DNA of 64,000 bases from Gautieria morchelliformis (GCA_015179125.1 WHVA01000237.1:1-64000); one strand, 5' to 3'; shown: positions 44,501 to 53,666, counted from the stretch's first letter. The notes: generated by a model from the letters alone, not told the origin. Numbers and translations are program-made.

Positions 44501-45748
44501 GCCACCGAGTCGAATGTCGTAGCCAGCATCATCGCACCGACCGATCGAGACGAGGGTAGCAGCAATTTTGGGTGCATAGTATGTATCTTGCAACGTGACT
44601 TCTACTGTTCTATCTCCAACCTTATTGGATAATACGAGCAGTCCTGAGCCGAAGGCATCAAAGGTACCTTTGTTGGCTGCTCGGATAGTCCTCGGCTGTG
44701 AGAATTGACAGTAGTTCCTCAATAAATTTTTGTGAGGAGTCATATGCGATGTCGTTCCGGTGTCGAGTATGACTATAACTCCTGAGGATGTGCTCAAATT
44801 GAAATTAGAGCACTCGTCGAAATTGGTGAAGGCAAGATGCCCATCACCACTTTCCTCAGAAGTAGACTCTTCTTCGGCAACATTCGCTTTTGCTTTACCC
44901 TTCTTCTTCTTCTTGCCTTTGGCTTTCTTCTTCTGACGTGGTCCTTGACCTTCTTTACCACCTCCTTTAGCCCAGCAATTTTCGATGGAATGTCCAGGCT
45001 TTTTGCAGTTGGTGCATACATGCGCCTTCTGCCCCTTCTGGTCCTTCTTAGTAGATGAACCAATAAACACCTGCTCTTCTTGCGGGAGTGTTTTCTTCCT
45101 GTCATACTGAGCCTTTAGTACCCTAATAATATTATCAGGGACCAATGGCATCCCGCATTCTTCAAGCGAAGTTGTAAGGGCATTCATGACTGCCTCATAG
45201 GATGGTGGAAGTGACGCAAGGATTATGTCCATGAATTCTTCTTCAGAAACTCTAGCTCCCATCTCATTAAGACGAGCATATAGGTCTTGGGCCTTGTCCA
45301 AGTGATCTCTCAAGTCTCCATCCTCAGGACATCTCATACTGCGGAGTTGTCTCTGCAGGCTGGTGAGGACCATCTTGGGCTTTTTGGTCATTTCATTGAC
45401 CAGTGCATCCCAAGTCTCTTTTGCTGTCTTCTGCTTCTGTAGCATCAGGGCTAATGACTCTGACACTGAGACGATGATTTGGGTCTTGGCTTGTCCTTCT
45501 CTAGCAAGGTATCTCTCCAGCTTCTCCTCGGCCTTATCCATCTGAGTTTCCTCAGCTTCTGTTAGAATATGGCCTGGGGGCATGACTGGAGGATCAGGAG
45601 GTCGAGTGACTCTCCCTTCTACATGCTTGAGCAGATTTTTGGACTCAAAATAGCTGATGAGAGTGGCTCGCCACAATGGCCAATTACTTCCATCAGTAGC
45701 AAGCTTCTCAACACCCAACAGCTTCTCAGAAGTGTCTCCGGGGCCCAT
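41504..45748 (-). CDS. Copia C gag-pol polyprotein, 1414 aa
   Basis: Single intact ORF with all copia domains in order. Gag begins MGPGDTSEKLLGVEKL with a UBN2-type capsid (SNWPLWRATLISYFESKNL to about residue 230). A zinc knuckle CTNCKKPGHSIENC follows near 243, then the protease ILDTGTTSHM near 329. The pre-integrase HHCC region is near 450-500 (HQKMGHISQKSL, CDACIQAK). Integrase carries YSDVWGP, VSDRGGEYMS and SNGVAERLNRT (Asp 524, Asp 588, Glu 622, approximate). RT has VARLSSLRIICAIAA and catalytic AVDDL near 1098. RNase H has GYSDADWGS, SSTEAEFVAL and VYSDNQSA, ending ADILTKGLP. No stop, frameshift or missing catalytic residue is visible, and there is no separate gag stop. The chosen ATG is the first in frame and lies within the primer-binding site five bases after the LTR. 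Confidence 0.95.
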   Translation of the reverse strand: MGPGDTSEKLLGVEKLATDGSNWPLWRATLISYFESKNLLKHVEGRVTRPPDPPVMPPGHILTEAEETQMDKAEEKLERYLAREGQAKTQIIVSVSESLALMLQKQKTAKETWDALVNEMTKKPKMVLTSLQRQLRSMRCPEDGDLRDHLDKAQDLYARLNEMGARVSEEEFMDIILASLPPSYEAVMNALTTSLEECGMPLVPDNIIRVLKAQYDRKKTLPQEEQVFIGSSTKKDQKGQKAHVCTNCKKPGHSIENCWAKGGGKEGQGPRQKKKAKGKKKKKGKAKANVAEEESTSEESGDGHLAFTNFDECSNFNLSTSSGVIVILDTGTTSHMTPHKNLLRNYCQFSQPRTIRAANKGTFDAFGSGLLVLSNKVGDRTVEVTLQDTYYAPKIAATLVSIGRCDDAGYDIRLGGQKCTISNAAGKVLMQAPKVNGLYRLDLQLPSAQAHMCLSAMEIHQKMGHISQKSLQHLLNHGMILGIELSSTGDRIVCDACIQAKIARKPLPREPRDRTSKFGDRIYSDVWGPARHLTIDKKSYYVSFIDDYSRESVIYLMANKSEAFSKYKLYEALMLRQRNVHIKALVSDRGGEYMSSEFEQHLAKQGTKHQLTVHDTPESNGVAERLNRTLTERTRAMLLESGLPKILWGYAIQHANYLRNRMHTRALPDKTPYEMIHHEKPNLKDIHAWGTEIYVKITQGDKLAARAKRARWIGISAQSHGHYVYWPDSHKVSVERNVVFDSEMKKGKVPIISIEEPKLPTSREEKKAIPASVPVSGRLVSEEAKIEEIDESAPEEYLEKLQPIQGVDDRPREAEPIRRSERIRQQQVQPAPSGPVTRSQTQRQAGAHMTTLAYEDVEDHKKVLFDQELSSEIDGISSYECAISAFLTDGQNNNKAPDLSQIEPSNADEALNNPMWKKSMDKEYKALIDKGVWERTKPPPGANIVGNKWVYLWKRNPEGKPIVPKSRMVAQGFTQKFGIDYDETYSPVARLSSLRIICAIAARNDWPIHQMDVDYAYLNATLPEPIYMKQPYGYESGDKGEVLLLKKALYGLKQSGREWYKRLSGEFHKLGFTTSATDGAVFYRRGGKGHVIIATAVDDLTITAENQSVLDEVKRDLAQVFSMKDLGEIHWLLNLKIERDWQKKTIAISQPAYIEKIIKKFNLEDAKTYATPLDPAVKLSKDQCPFTERGKKAMSKFPYRQAIGSLMWAAVATRPDIAFAVSLLSQFLENPGGTHWNAVKRVFKYLKGTKHYKLTLGRNQDGLMGYSDADWGSQSHRRSYSAYLFQIDGGTVSWSCQKQSIVALSSTEAEFVALTHAGKEALWMRHFISEIFQPLNRPIQVYSDNQSAIAITYGTQQHTRTKHFDIRLYFLRDIIKNQQAKLVYLPTEQMLADILTKGLPSPRVKILNEQIGIY

Positions 45749-45753
45749 AACCC
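45739..45753 (-). promoter_or_regulatory. Primer-binding site of copia C, overlapping the start codon
   Basis: Minus strand GGGTTATGGGCCCCG begins immediately after the 5' LTR. It is complementary to the anticodon arm of initiator tRNA-Met (consensus GGGCYCAUAACCC), the half-tRNA priming site known from Drosophila copia. The gag-pol ATG (45748-45746) is the complement of the CAU anticodon. Confidence 0.7.
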
Positions 45754-46251
45754 TGTAGAGGACAGGAATTATAGGCAGTAGGTATGGACTTGTTATTCAA
45801 AAGAATAGACTAGAAATCAATTCACTCTCTCAGTGAATTTAGTGGTCACTATAAATATATTATACACTACCTAGAAATCAATTCACTACAGAGGATTTCT
45901 AGGTCAATAAATTCAAAGACTACTAGACTAATTTACTTGCCTCTCTCAGTGAATTTAGTGGTCACTGAGAGAGGGGGAAATGTGTTCCACTGCGCATGTA
46001 CTACTACCCGGCCCTTTAGCGCCCAAGAGCTCGCGCGTCGAAGTCATTTCAGACTCCGCTGGGTGCAGCCGCTTGTGAAAGTAGGAATAACAAGATGAAA
46101 TAGAGAGATAAGGAATGAGTGGAAAATTTCGAAAATAACCAGAGAAATGGATGCATAATACAAGAACAATGTGAGAAGAAATTGGAAGGCCACACAACAA
46201 ATTGGATATATTATGCTTGATTTTGGTGCAGGAGCATAAATGCACCCAACA
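45754..46251 (-). repeat. 5' LTR of copia C
   Basis: 498 bp, nearly identical to the 3' LTR; differences seen at the equivalents of AATGCAAAG/AATTCAAAG and CTGTGCATG/CTGCGCATG. Confidence 0.93.
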
Positions 46252-47226
46252 TCTTGTTCAACCAGGGTGGCTGGTGGCGGCATGTGTCGTCGGTCCTGCT
46301 CCTGTCGCTGTTGATTGTCAGGGGTGCGGTCGTGTTCGCTTGCCGCTGATTGATGCACATCCCTGAGGGACGCCCTGGGCTCTTCACATAAGTGAAGTGC
46401 CTTTTGGATGTCCTCCAATAAGGCAGTGTCCCATTGCCAGATCTCCTTAATTTGGTGGAGATCCTTGCTGAACTGCATTAGTGCGGTTCCTATGTTAGTG
46501 AGCCGCAACGCTATATGCTCGTGCTTATGGCCCGTGAGGGTGTTCCTGTGCAATGCCTCTTGCACTTGCTTGGCCATTGCCTCAGCTGTCTTGTTGTCAA
46601 TGGCATGTTTCCTCAAGCTCTTGCACCTCAAGCTCAAGCATTCCGAGCCTTGCCCATCATCGGGCGTTTGTCTTTGTGTTGTTGTGCCCCATCAGGGACA
46701 ACGATCGTTGCTCAACTTCATGAGCGGCAGGTTGAATTTCAACTTCGAGATCATCTCAAAGTATGGCCTGATCCTGATGCTCTGCCATCGGATGATGGTG
46801 AGATGTCTCTGCCTTGCCTTTGCTTAACGGCCAGGGGGATTGGGGTGGGGATGCCAGCTTGTTTCCCGACGGCATCCCATCTTCAACCACACTGGGTGAC
46901 GTGGTTGGGCCCTTGCTCTTCCTCGATTGGGGGGACGAGTGTGGTGAGGTCTATGACCTCTCAGCCTTCCATTATCCTGGGTTCCGAGACCAAGGTTGGG
47001 TCAGCTGTGGTGTCGCTAGGCTGCCCCTGGGATGGTGGCCGCAAGCTAGAGACTCGTGTCCTTCTTTGACTGGTGGAATCATCACGCTCACAGCTGACAG
47101 TAGAGGGTCTACTGGCTGGTTTTCAACAGTAAACAGCCGACAAGGCAGCAATCTTTTTCAAGATCATGCAGATATCCACAACTCAGTTGTTCGCTTGGCG
47201 AACAACTGCAGGAAGTTCAAAAAGGT
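46252..47226 (-). pseudogene. Family D gag N-terminal part, minus strand
   Basis: Leader and gag start of a minus-strand D element whose 5' LTR is at 47227-48165. Readable segments include LRKHAIDNKTAEAMAKQVQEAL, HKHEHIALRLTNIGTAL, FSKDLHQIKEIWQWDTALLED and MPPPATLVEQD, colinear with D2 and D5 gag. It stops at 46252, the copia C boundary; the expected next residues (VRFRNEP...) are not found beyond copia C. The leader holds the perfect hairpin at 47185-47207. Confidence 0.75.
47185..47207 (-). other. Conserved leader hairpin of family D
   Basis: Ten-base-pair perfect stem AGTTGTTCGC / GCGAACAACT with a CAA loop, about 20 bases after the LTR. The other D leaders have the same hairpin at 49207-49229 and 60310-60332, with changes on both sides of the stem; a decayed form is near 53888. 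Confidence 0.6.
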
Positions 47227-48165
47227 GTAAAAGAGTAGGTCTTAGGTCCTGTTACGACCGTTCCAATCAGCCATCTCCGCCACCTCCAGAACACCTCTGC
47301 AGCCCCTCCAACTCTATTCCGCAACATCCGCAACCCTCAACCTCGACCCCTTGTTCTTCAGTACCCCTGGCCACCTCCAGTCACCGGCCCCCGTACTCGA
47401 CCCTGAACACAGCAAGATACCATTTCCGTAATTCCGTTTGTTCCAATGCCTATTGTACTTACGCACCTTTGTTCTTTGCCATTGTACTTACTCTACCCTG
47501 CACCCCCTTTGTCATCCCCTTGTTCCGCATTAGATACTTACCCCATATGTCTATCCGATTCCGCCCTCTCCGGAATTTGCTTAGTACTACACTATTACTT
47601 GTTGCTTCAGCTCTTTGTATAAAACCCCCACCTGTATGCCTCTGTTTCTGCAATCAGATAATCGACTTCGATATGTGAATCCCTTCGCACTATCTCCTGT
47701 TCTTAGCACAGTGAGTCTTGCAAGCTTTGTCTCTCTCTGCTCTCAACATTCTGTCTTCCACCTCTTCCACCTCCTCTGACCTTTGCCTCCGACCTTTGAC
47801 CCTCAGAACTCTCCTCCCGACTTCCGCCTTCTCCGATATCCAGAAGTCAAATCCAAAATACTTAGGACGGTAGTTCATCAGGGGTGCAACATATAAGTTG
47901 AAGCCATTGTCCTTTCTAGTTCCGACCTCTGGGATTTCCGATATGTAACAGGTCCTTGTATCACAAGGGCAAATGGAACTCGACCAAGATGTGGTTATTC
48001 TGTGTGCTATGTAGTGACAGTGTAAGGTAAGATGATCTAGGGAACCGCCATGCGGTTCCCATGCAAGAACTATACAGTGGATCCATAGGGATCCACTGAC
48101 ATTAGCCAATCTATCCAGAAGCGTGCATTGCGTTAAGGGAAATGCAGGTAAATAAGGTATTTACA
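47227..48165 (-). repeat. 5' LTR of a minus-strand D element, interrupted
   Basis: LTR D in two pieces (47227-47250 and 47956-48165), split by the solo LTR A1. Minus strand TGTAAATACC...TTTTACA. It is only moderately similar to the reverse LTR at 38916, so the two may not be a pair from one insertion. Confidence 0.8.
47251..47950 (+). repeat. Solo LTR of chromovirus A1, TSD GGTCC
   Basis: 700 bp, TGTTACGACCG...CGATATGTAACA, flanked by GGTCC (47246-47250 and 47951-47955) within LTR D. TATA box at 47618-47624, followed by the AATCAGATAAT self-primer sequence as in the A1 5' LTR. Confidence 0.92.
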
Positions 48166-48492
48166 TTCAATTGCCATGTCCGTGACCAGACCTTGGAGAC
48201 GGTGATACAGGGGCTGCGGAAGCAGTTCCTGCATACCCTGACTTATCACCATGCATCAAATAGATTTGACATGGTCATGTAAGGCCCAAAGACCACTCAG
48301 GAGATGCTAAACAATCTAAAAAAATACACAGCTCACATGATACAGCCGCCGGACAACTACACATTCTGAAGACGGTTCATGTCAGCATTGGGTGAGACAT
48401 TGCCCTAAAAAGTCCTTAAAAAGGGCTACAACACAGAGAGCAGCTCAATTGAACAGCTCTTTGAAGCAGCCTGTATGATAGAAGAGGCATAA
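48166..48492 (+). pseudogene. Family D gag fragment, plus strand
   Basis: Colinear with the capsid end of D gag: RDQTLETVIQGLRKQFLHTL, YHHASNRFDMVM, a stop, TTQEMLNNLKKYTAHMIQPP, a stop, RRFMSALGETLP, a stop, KVLKKGYN and SSIEQLFEAACMIEEA. Three in-frame stops. About 65 residues separate it from the fragment ending at 38915. Confidence 0.7.
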
Positions 48493-48499
48493 CTCCTTG

Positions 48500-49247
48500 C
48501 TGAACATCATCAGGGGTGCTCTTATATTATTGAGCTGGCCCACAATGTGCTCCTGCTTGAGGCCCCTGAGGGTATTCCTGTGCATGGCCTCTTGGCCATC
48601 GCAACTGCTGTCTCATTGTCAATGGGGTTTGTTCTCAAGCTCTTTTGACCTGAGCTCAAGTACTCTGAGTTTTGACTGTCATTAGACAGTCTTCTTTTGG
48701 GCTGCCATTCGCTGTCAGGTATGACGGTCACTCAACTTCTCAAGCAGTGGCTGGAGTCTCAACTTCAAGCTTGTCTCAAAGTCTGGTCAGACCTTGACCC
48801 TCTGCCATATGATGATGGCGAGGCTTCTCAACCCTTGCCCTTGTCCAACAGCAGGGGAGCTTGGGATGTGGACACCAGCATGTTGCCTGGCAACATCTCA
48901 TCCTCAACTACACTTGATGACATGTGGTCAGGGCTTCCTCTTCCTCAATTGGAGGAATGAGAACAGTGGGGTCTATGACCTCACCGTCTTCTAACACCCT
49001 GGGCTCTGAGTCCAGGGTAGCATCAGCCATCATGTCACTGGGCTGCACCTGGGATTGGGGCGATGACATAGAAGCTCGCATCCATCTTTGATTACGTGGG
49101 ATCATCATGCGCACAGTCAACAGTAGAAGGGTCTACTGGAGGGCTTCAACTGTAAACAGTCGTTGAAGCAGTGCTCTTTTGCAAGGTCACACAGATTCCA
49201 CAATTCAGCTGTTTGCTTGGCGAACAGCTGCAGGAAGTTCAAAAAGG
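48500..49247 (-). pseudogene. Family D gag start, minus strand (copy D3)
   Basis: Leader and first part of gag from the LTR at 49248-49477. It starts MMIPRNQRWMRASMSSPQ near 49111 and continues with QPSDMMADATLDSEPRVLEDG, then in other frames to NPIDNETAVAMAK near 48600. It ends where plus-strand gag begins, so two D fragments meet tail to tail. Confidence 0.65.
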
Positions 49248-49477
49248 TGTAAAGATAGTGATCTTAATACCTTATATCACAAGGGCAACAGAACTCAACC
49301 AATATGTTGTATTATGATGCTATGTAGTGACAGTGTAATGTAAAGGATAGATGGGGAGCTGCCGGTCAGTTCCCACACAAGAACTATACAGTGGATCCTC
49401 ATGGACCCATGGGTATTAGTTAATATACCAGTAGTGCGCATTGCTTTAGGGGCAATATGGGTAAATGGTTATTTACA
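49248..49477 (-). repeat. 5' LTR of D3, reverse orientation
   Basis: 230 bp; minus strand TGTAAATAACCATT...TCTTTACA. Right flank is an integrase gene of another gypsy family. Confidence 0.82.
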
Positions 49478-49935
49478 TAGTGAACAATGAGTCCCTGTTG
49501 CTGGTGATGATCTCAGGTATTCCATGCAGCTTGTAGATGCTATCAAAGATCATCTCAGCAATGTCTCAGGCTTGGTAAGTGCTTTTGGAGGGCAATAGAT
49601 GTACCATTGATGACAGGTGATCTATTATGACATAGATCATGTCAAACTTGCCTAGTCCATTGTGTGATCCAGGCAGTGGTCCAAAGACATTGACACTGAC
49701 CTGCTGCCATCTGTGGAATGGCACTGGGAGAAGTTTGAGCTTTCCCAGAGGCTTCTGGTTGCTTGATTTGCCTGTTGCACATATGTGGCAGGTAGCACAG
49801 TAGTTTGTTACATCTTGGTGCATGCCTGGCCACCATGTGTTGCTCCTGAGGTAATGGAAAGTTTTACACCCTCCCAGATATGCTAACATTGAGTGTGCAT
49901 GGGAGATGAGCACCTCCCTGACTGTTGAGACTATG
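49478..49935 (-). pseudogene. Ty3/gypsy integrase fragment (family G)
   Basis: Zinc-domain and core start of an integrase distinct from A, B and D: HAHSMLAYLGGCKTFHYLR, CATCHICATGK, PVPFHRWQQVSVNVFGPLPG (first Asp replaced by Asn), MIYVIIDHLSSMVHLLP, a TGA, then DIAEMIFDSIYKLHGIPEI and SNRDSLF. LTR D ends it at 49477 and LTR H at 49936. Confidence 0.78.
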
Positions 49936-50368
49936 TGTCATACTGAGGTTCGGCTCTAACCAGAGTCGACCGGAATTTTGGAACAGAGGGCTTGGCTTCA
50001 AACTTGTAGGTTGCACCCACTCAGTGCTCTGCCCTAATTTTTGGAACAGGTTCGGCTATAAGCTGAGGATAAGGAACACTATCAGGCAGGAGAGCTTCGT
50101 GTACGAGGAGCTAAGTTGATATCTGAACTGAGGAACTATGATACAAGATTGGGGGGTTTATATAGTAAAGTAGTATGCAGGGTCAGGGGGTTCAATGACC
50201 AGAACTAGCAGACAAGGGGTTGAACATACAGGGAACTAACTAAGAAGGGGAATCAGGGGTGATGGAAAGGTACAAAGAGAACCTGAGGAAAGCCAAGTGA
50301 AACCCAAGGTTCCCAAGCAAGTACTGAAGCCGAGGCTTCAGGACTGGACTTGGGAATGGATCATAACA
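49936..50368 (-). repeat. Gypsy-type LTR (family H)
   Basis: 433 bp; minus strand TGTTATGATCC...AGTATGACA with a TATATAAACC box. Right of it, on the minus strand, the purine tract AAGGGGGAGGTAC marks it as a 3' LTR. The element body to the right is lost after about 30 bases. Confidence 0.6.
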
Positions 50369-51429
50369 GTACCTCCCCCTTATGGAGGATGTTCAGATTG
50401 ACAACAATGTACATCTTCTAGGATATATTGGATATCTTTTAAAATATCAACCCTAACCGAATTCATAGTCCATCATTTTGAGCAACTTGTATATTGCAGA
50501 TATCCTAAATTTTTTTGAATGTTCTGATATTTTAAAAATATGGTTGTATGTGCTAAAGCATGGTGTGTATTGAGATAACAGAGCAATTTCAGATAATATT
50601 TGGATGTCTATATATTAAAAGTATATATGAAGTTTGTTACATGTATGATGATAGAATGTAGAGGCAAGTATGGACAATAACTGTACTATATTATTATATA
50701 TGGTTGATAGATCTGATTAGAAGATATATTTAAAATAATATGCATGTATAGTACAAAGATATATAACTATTGATATTTAGACAATAGGGTATACTGTTAT
50801 ATTATGGATGGGAGATCAGGCTCTATCCTAGCACTCTTGCACTCACTCATACTCATGCATATATGCATTACCGCCCAGGATCCATTAGATGCTCATGACA
50901 TTACTCACACGCGCATCTTGCTGGCCCCTTTAACCCTGAGCCAGGTTCCGGGGCTGCTCAAGGCACTGATCCAAGATGGAGTGCAGGAGGTGCTCCATCG
51001 TTCCTGAATATATGTAGTCGCTCCACAATAGTATAGAAAGCTCCACAAATCAAGGCACTAGTACCTAAATGATCAGATAGGTACATAGCCCAGCACCGGT
51101 GCATGTATCATGCACCGGCGGCACCTGCTTGCTCCACAAGCATCTTTCATAGCATAGCTTCGTTCCAAACTAGTTCAATAGCTAGGAAACATGTAAAGAA
51201 TATTAGGCAGTAAGAAACTCCATTTGTGCTATTATAGCTGGCTGTATTGAAGCCACAGTTCTCGTCGTACTGGCCCCAGACTCGCTTCAGCCCTTAATTG
51301 GTGCTTGAAGACATTTCTCCTTAGTTCCCTTGACCCCTCACCATATACGTATGCAGTAGCCTGCCTGCCGTGACTTACAACATATACAGCCTTTCCTGGG
51401 GGAGCAGCAGACTGTGAGAAAGAACTTTA
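50369..51429. other. AT-rich then unassigned sequence
   Basis: After the short polypurine tract, 50400-50800 is strongly AT-rich without coding potential. 50800-51429 has more even composition but no gene or repeat that I recognise. Confidence 0.35.
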
Positions 51430-51944
51430 TGTTATGATATACGCAACTATTTTATTCTAAGTCATATATGTACTCAAAGAGGCTAATAAAAGAAAGAAAG
51501 AAAAACGACTAAAAAAGAATAGGAATGACACTTACGACAGACATCAACACAGACGACAGATACACGACATCACGAACGGCTATCTTATCTACAGATTAGA
51601 TAAGATACAGGGAGACGGGCGTCGACCACGTGCGGTCAATCAGAGACAGCGCGCCTATCGACTGATGGCATCGACCATGATGTCGACAGGTGCCAGGCCA
51701 CAGGCACCAAGGAGGTGCGGGCACCAAACGCAGGAGAGGAGTGTAGACTGTGCAGGAGCACCGGACATTGTGGAGTGACTTCAGAATGTCATCCCTAATA
51801 CGTGTACTCAATTAGCTGCCCCACAGAAGAGGCACAGAGACAGCGGCCCCATCACCAAGCCTAGCATTTATGCTAGGCAGGAGAGATTTAATTTCTATTT
51901 TCTATTGAACTCCATGACATGACCAGCTGACTACTATCTTGACA
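51430..51944 (+). repeat. LTR-like dispersed repeat E, copy 2
   Basis: Second copy of the repeat at 2508-3026, TGTTATGATA...CTTGACA, with the shared GCATTTATGCTAGGCAGG near the end. No target duplication seen. Confidence 0.5.
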
Positions 51945-52440
51945 CCATGTAGACAGGGGCTTTGTATAATAGGTACAAGACTCTATTCCAAAGCTTAAAC
52001 AACCCTGATACTATCCCCATCACTCCCATGACTTTATGACTATAATTAGTCACCCCTCTAGTTACAAGTAGTTTTTCGACCCATTGACTCACTATCTCGA
52101 ACACTAGTAGTTACCACTAGTATAGTATAAGTAGCTACTACGAATGTATGAACAAATCATCCAGAATCAACTGTTTCACCCCTTGAAGTCACTGTAGTCT
52201 TGTTTGATAGCTACAGAACTTAGATCTCGATAGTTTACTCCAATTCTTCGTTGAGAGTTCACTATTACTGCTTACTCTAGACTACCTCAAAAGCGAAGCC
52301 TTTTGATTTAGTTATCCCTTAGATCGACACCACTCTCTCGTCGACACGGTCACGCGACCTCCATCCATCAGTGCCAGATGCATCAGGAGAGGACAGACAT
52401 AGCGGTCCCAACTGCTAAGCAATAGAAACTGTTTGCTAAA
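51945..52440 (+). repeat. Partial LTR F
   Basis: Similar to the right-hand 60 percent of the solo LTR at 39688-40689, from CATGTAGACAGGG through the TATA-like AGTATAAGTAGCTACT to the region rich in CTACT/TTCACTATTACTG. Diverged and truncated at its left by repeat E. Confidence 0.5.
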
Positions 52441-52450
52441 GGCACCATTA

Positions 52451-52827
52451 CAGCGCTTTGCAGTACATAAGGCAGGTGCTGATTTTGTGCGTGTTTTAGC
52501 TGCAAACCTTAAAACAGCGATAACTCAGGGAATAGTGCTCTGATTGGTTAGAAATTTTGTATATAGCTTTATGTAGAGCATAGGCAGGGCACAGAGTAAT
52601 AACCTCACTAAAAATCAAGCAATTTGAAAGTCCCAATTTTTGTGTGAATTTCAAAGTGGATGACTTTGCTGGATATTATTGCTCTGTGCCCTGCATATGA
52701 TCTACATAAAGCTATATACAAAATTTCAAAGCAATCAGAGCAGTATTACCTGAGTTATCGCTGTTTTGAGTCTTGCTGCTAAAGCACACGCAAAATCAGC
52801 GCCTGCCTTACATACTGCAAAGCGCTC
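52451..52827. mobile_element. Foldback MITE with TA target duplication
   Basis: 377 bp whose two halves (about 160 bp each) are inverted repeats. The ends read CAGCGCTTTGCAGTA and, from the other side, GAGCGCTTTGCAGTA. TA flanks both ends (52449-52450, 52828-52829). Shared inner segments include GATAACTCAGG and TTTGTATATAGCTTTATGTAGA. No coding capacity. TA duplication suits a Tc1/mariner-mobilised element. Confidence 0.75.
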
Positions 52828-52829
52828 TA

Positions 52830-53520
52830 ATCCTTGCAACGCCTGCAACACCTGTTTAAGGTGTGGTGACGTCTCCATCATCAGAAACAAGGTGGCATGC
52901 TGGGCTTGTAGTCACTGGAAAGTTCGGTGTTTGTTCGTGGATGGGAAGCAGAAATGGCTGAATGAGGATGGTGGCAAACCCCCTGTGAAGAAACCATGGA
53001 CTAAAAATCCAAGGTCGGTTCAGATGACGAGGATCGCGAGCTGAGTGCAGGGCCTTTGGGAACGGGTGGTCTGGAATACAAGGGAGTGGCGGACAAGCCA
53101 CCAAGTCTAATGGTTGGTCAGCTCCTTCAGGAGCAGAACGAGCTACTTGGGACTATTGTCAACATCAGGAGGGGAATTCTGAACATGGCATACATGAACC
53201 ACCAGCAGAATTCCAAGTTCATCCAGTATATGTCACAATGGGCGATGGCAGCCAGGCAAGCTGGAAAATGGGGTTCAGGGTTACAGGGAGATTGATATGG
53301 GTCTCGGGGTTCAGGTTCAGATTCAGATGAGGAAATGGAAAGAGAGGAAACAGAAAGAGAGGAAACAGAAATAGAGGAAACAGAAAGGGAGGAAGGGAAA
53401 GGGAAGGAAAAACAGAGGGAAGCAGAAGATGAGGAAGAGGGTTCGGAAGGAGGTTCAGGAGATGAGTGGGATGTCAGGGAAAAGGATGTGGACAGGGATG
53501 CAACTATGGAAGATAACTAA
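52830..53520 (+). pseudogene. Orphan Cys-rich gene like the antisense ORFs
   Basis: Resembles the antisense genes of A2 and B but is not next to pol. After the MITE it opens CNACNTCLRCGD, then CWACSHWKVRC (C-x2-C-x6-C). A frameshift near 53020 leads to DRELSAGPLGTGGLEYKG and a helical segment (LLQEQNELLGTIVNIRRGIL). A TGA lies at 53293-53295. An acidic/Glu-rich tail with three EREET-type repeats follows, ending DRDATMEDN at 53520. The first Cys half is C-x2-C-x5-C, so its cluster is less regular. The N-terminal exon was probably lost to the MITE or earlier rearrangement. Confidence 0.6.
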
Positions 53521-53666
53521 TAACTACTAAATTTTTTTCGGGTCTTTATGAATCTTTTTTTCTTGGTGTTTTGTTTCGGGAATGGAACAGGAAAGGGAAG
53601 ATGAACAGAGATAGAGAAAAAAGGGAAACAGATGCCAAGGAGAAAAACTGAGAACTACAAGCATAG

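Larger units (their letters stand above)
40993..46251 (-). mobile_element. Intact Ty1/copia element C
   Basis: A complete 5.26-kb copia element with two 498-bp LTRs that differ at about two positions, one uninterrupted gag-pol ORF, a polypurine tract and a primer-binding site. It is the youngest and only apparently intact element in the window. No matching 5-bp target duplication: TGTTT lies on the left and TCTTG on the right, and the two flanks belong to different parts of family D. Confidence 0.95.

Noticed and set aside
41504..45748. Copia C as an endogenous virus
   Set aside because: Domain order with integrase before RT and the absence of an env-like gene make it an ordinary Ty1/copia retrotransposon.
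38916..48165. A single D element with both LTRs containing copia C
   Set aside because: Orientation fits, but the two LTRs are clearly diverged, no target duplication is present, and D gag flanks do not join without a gap. It remains possible after rearrangement.
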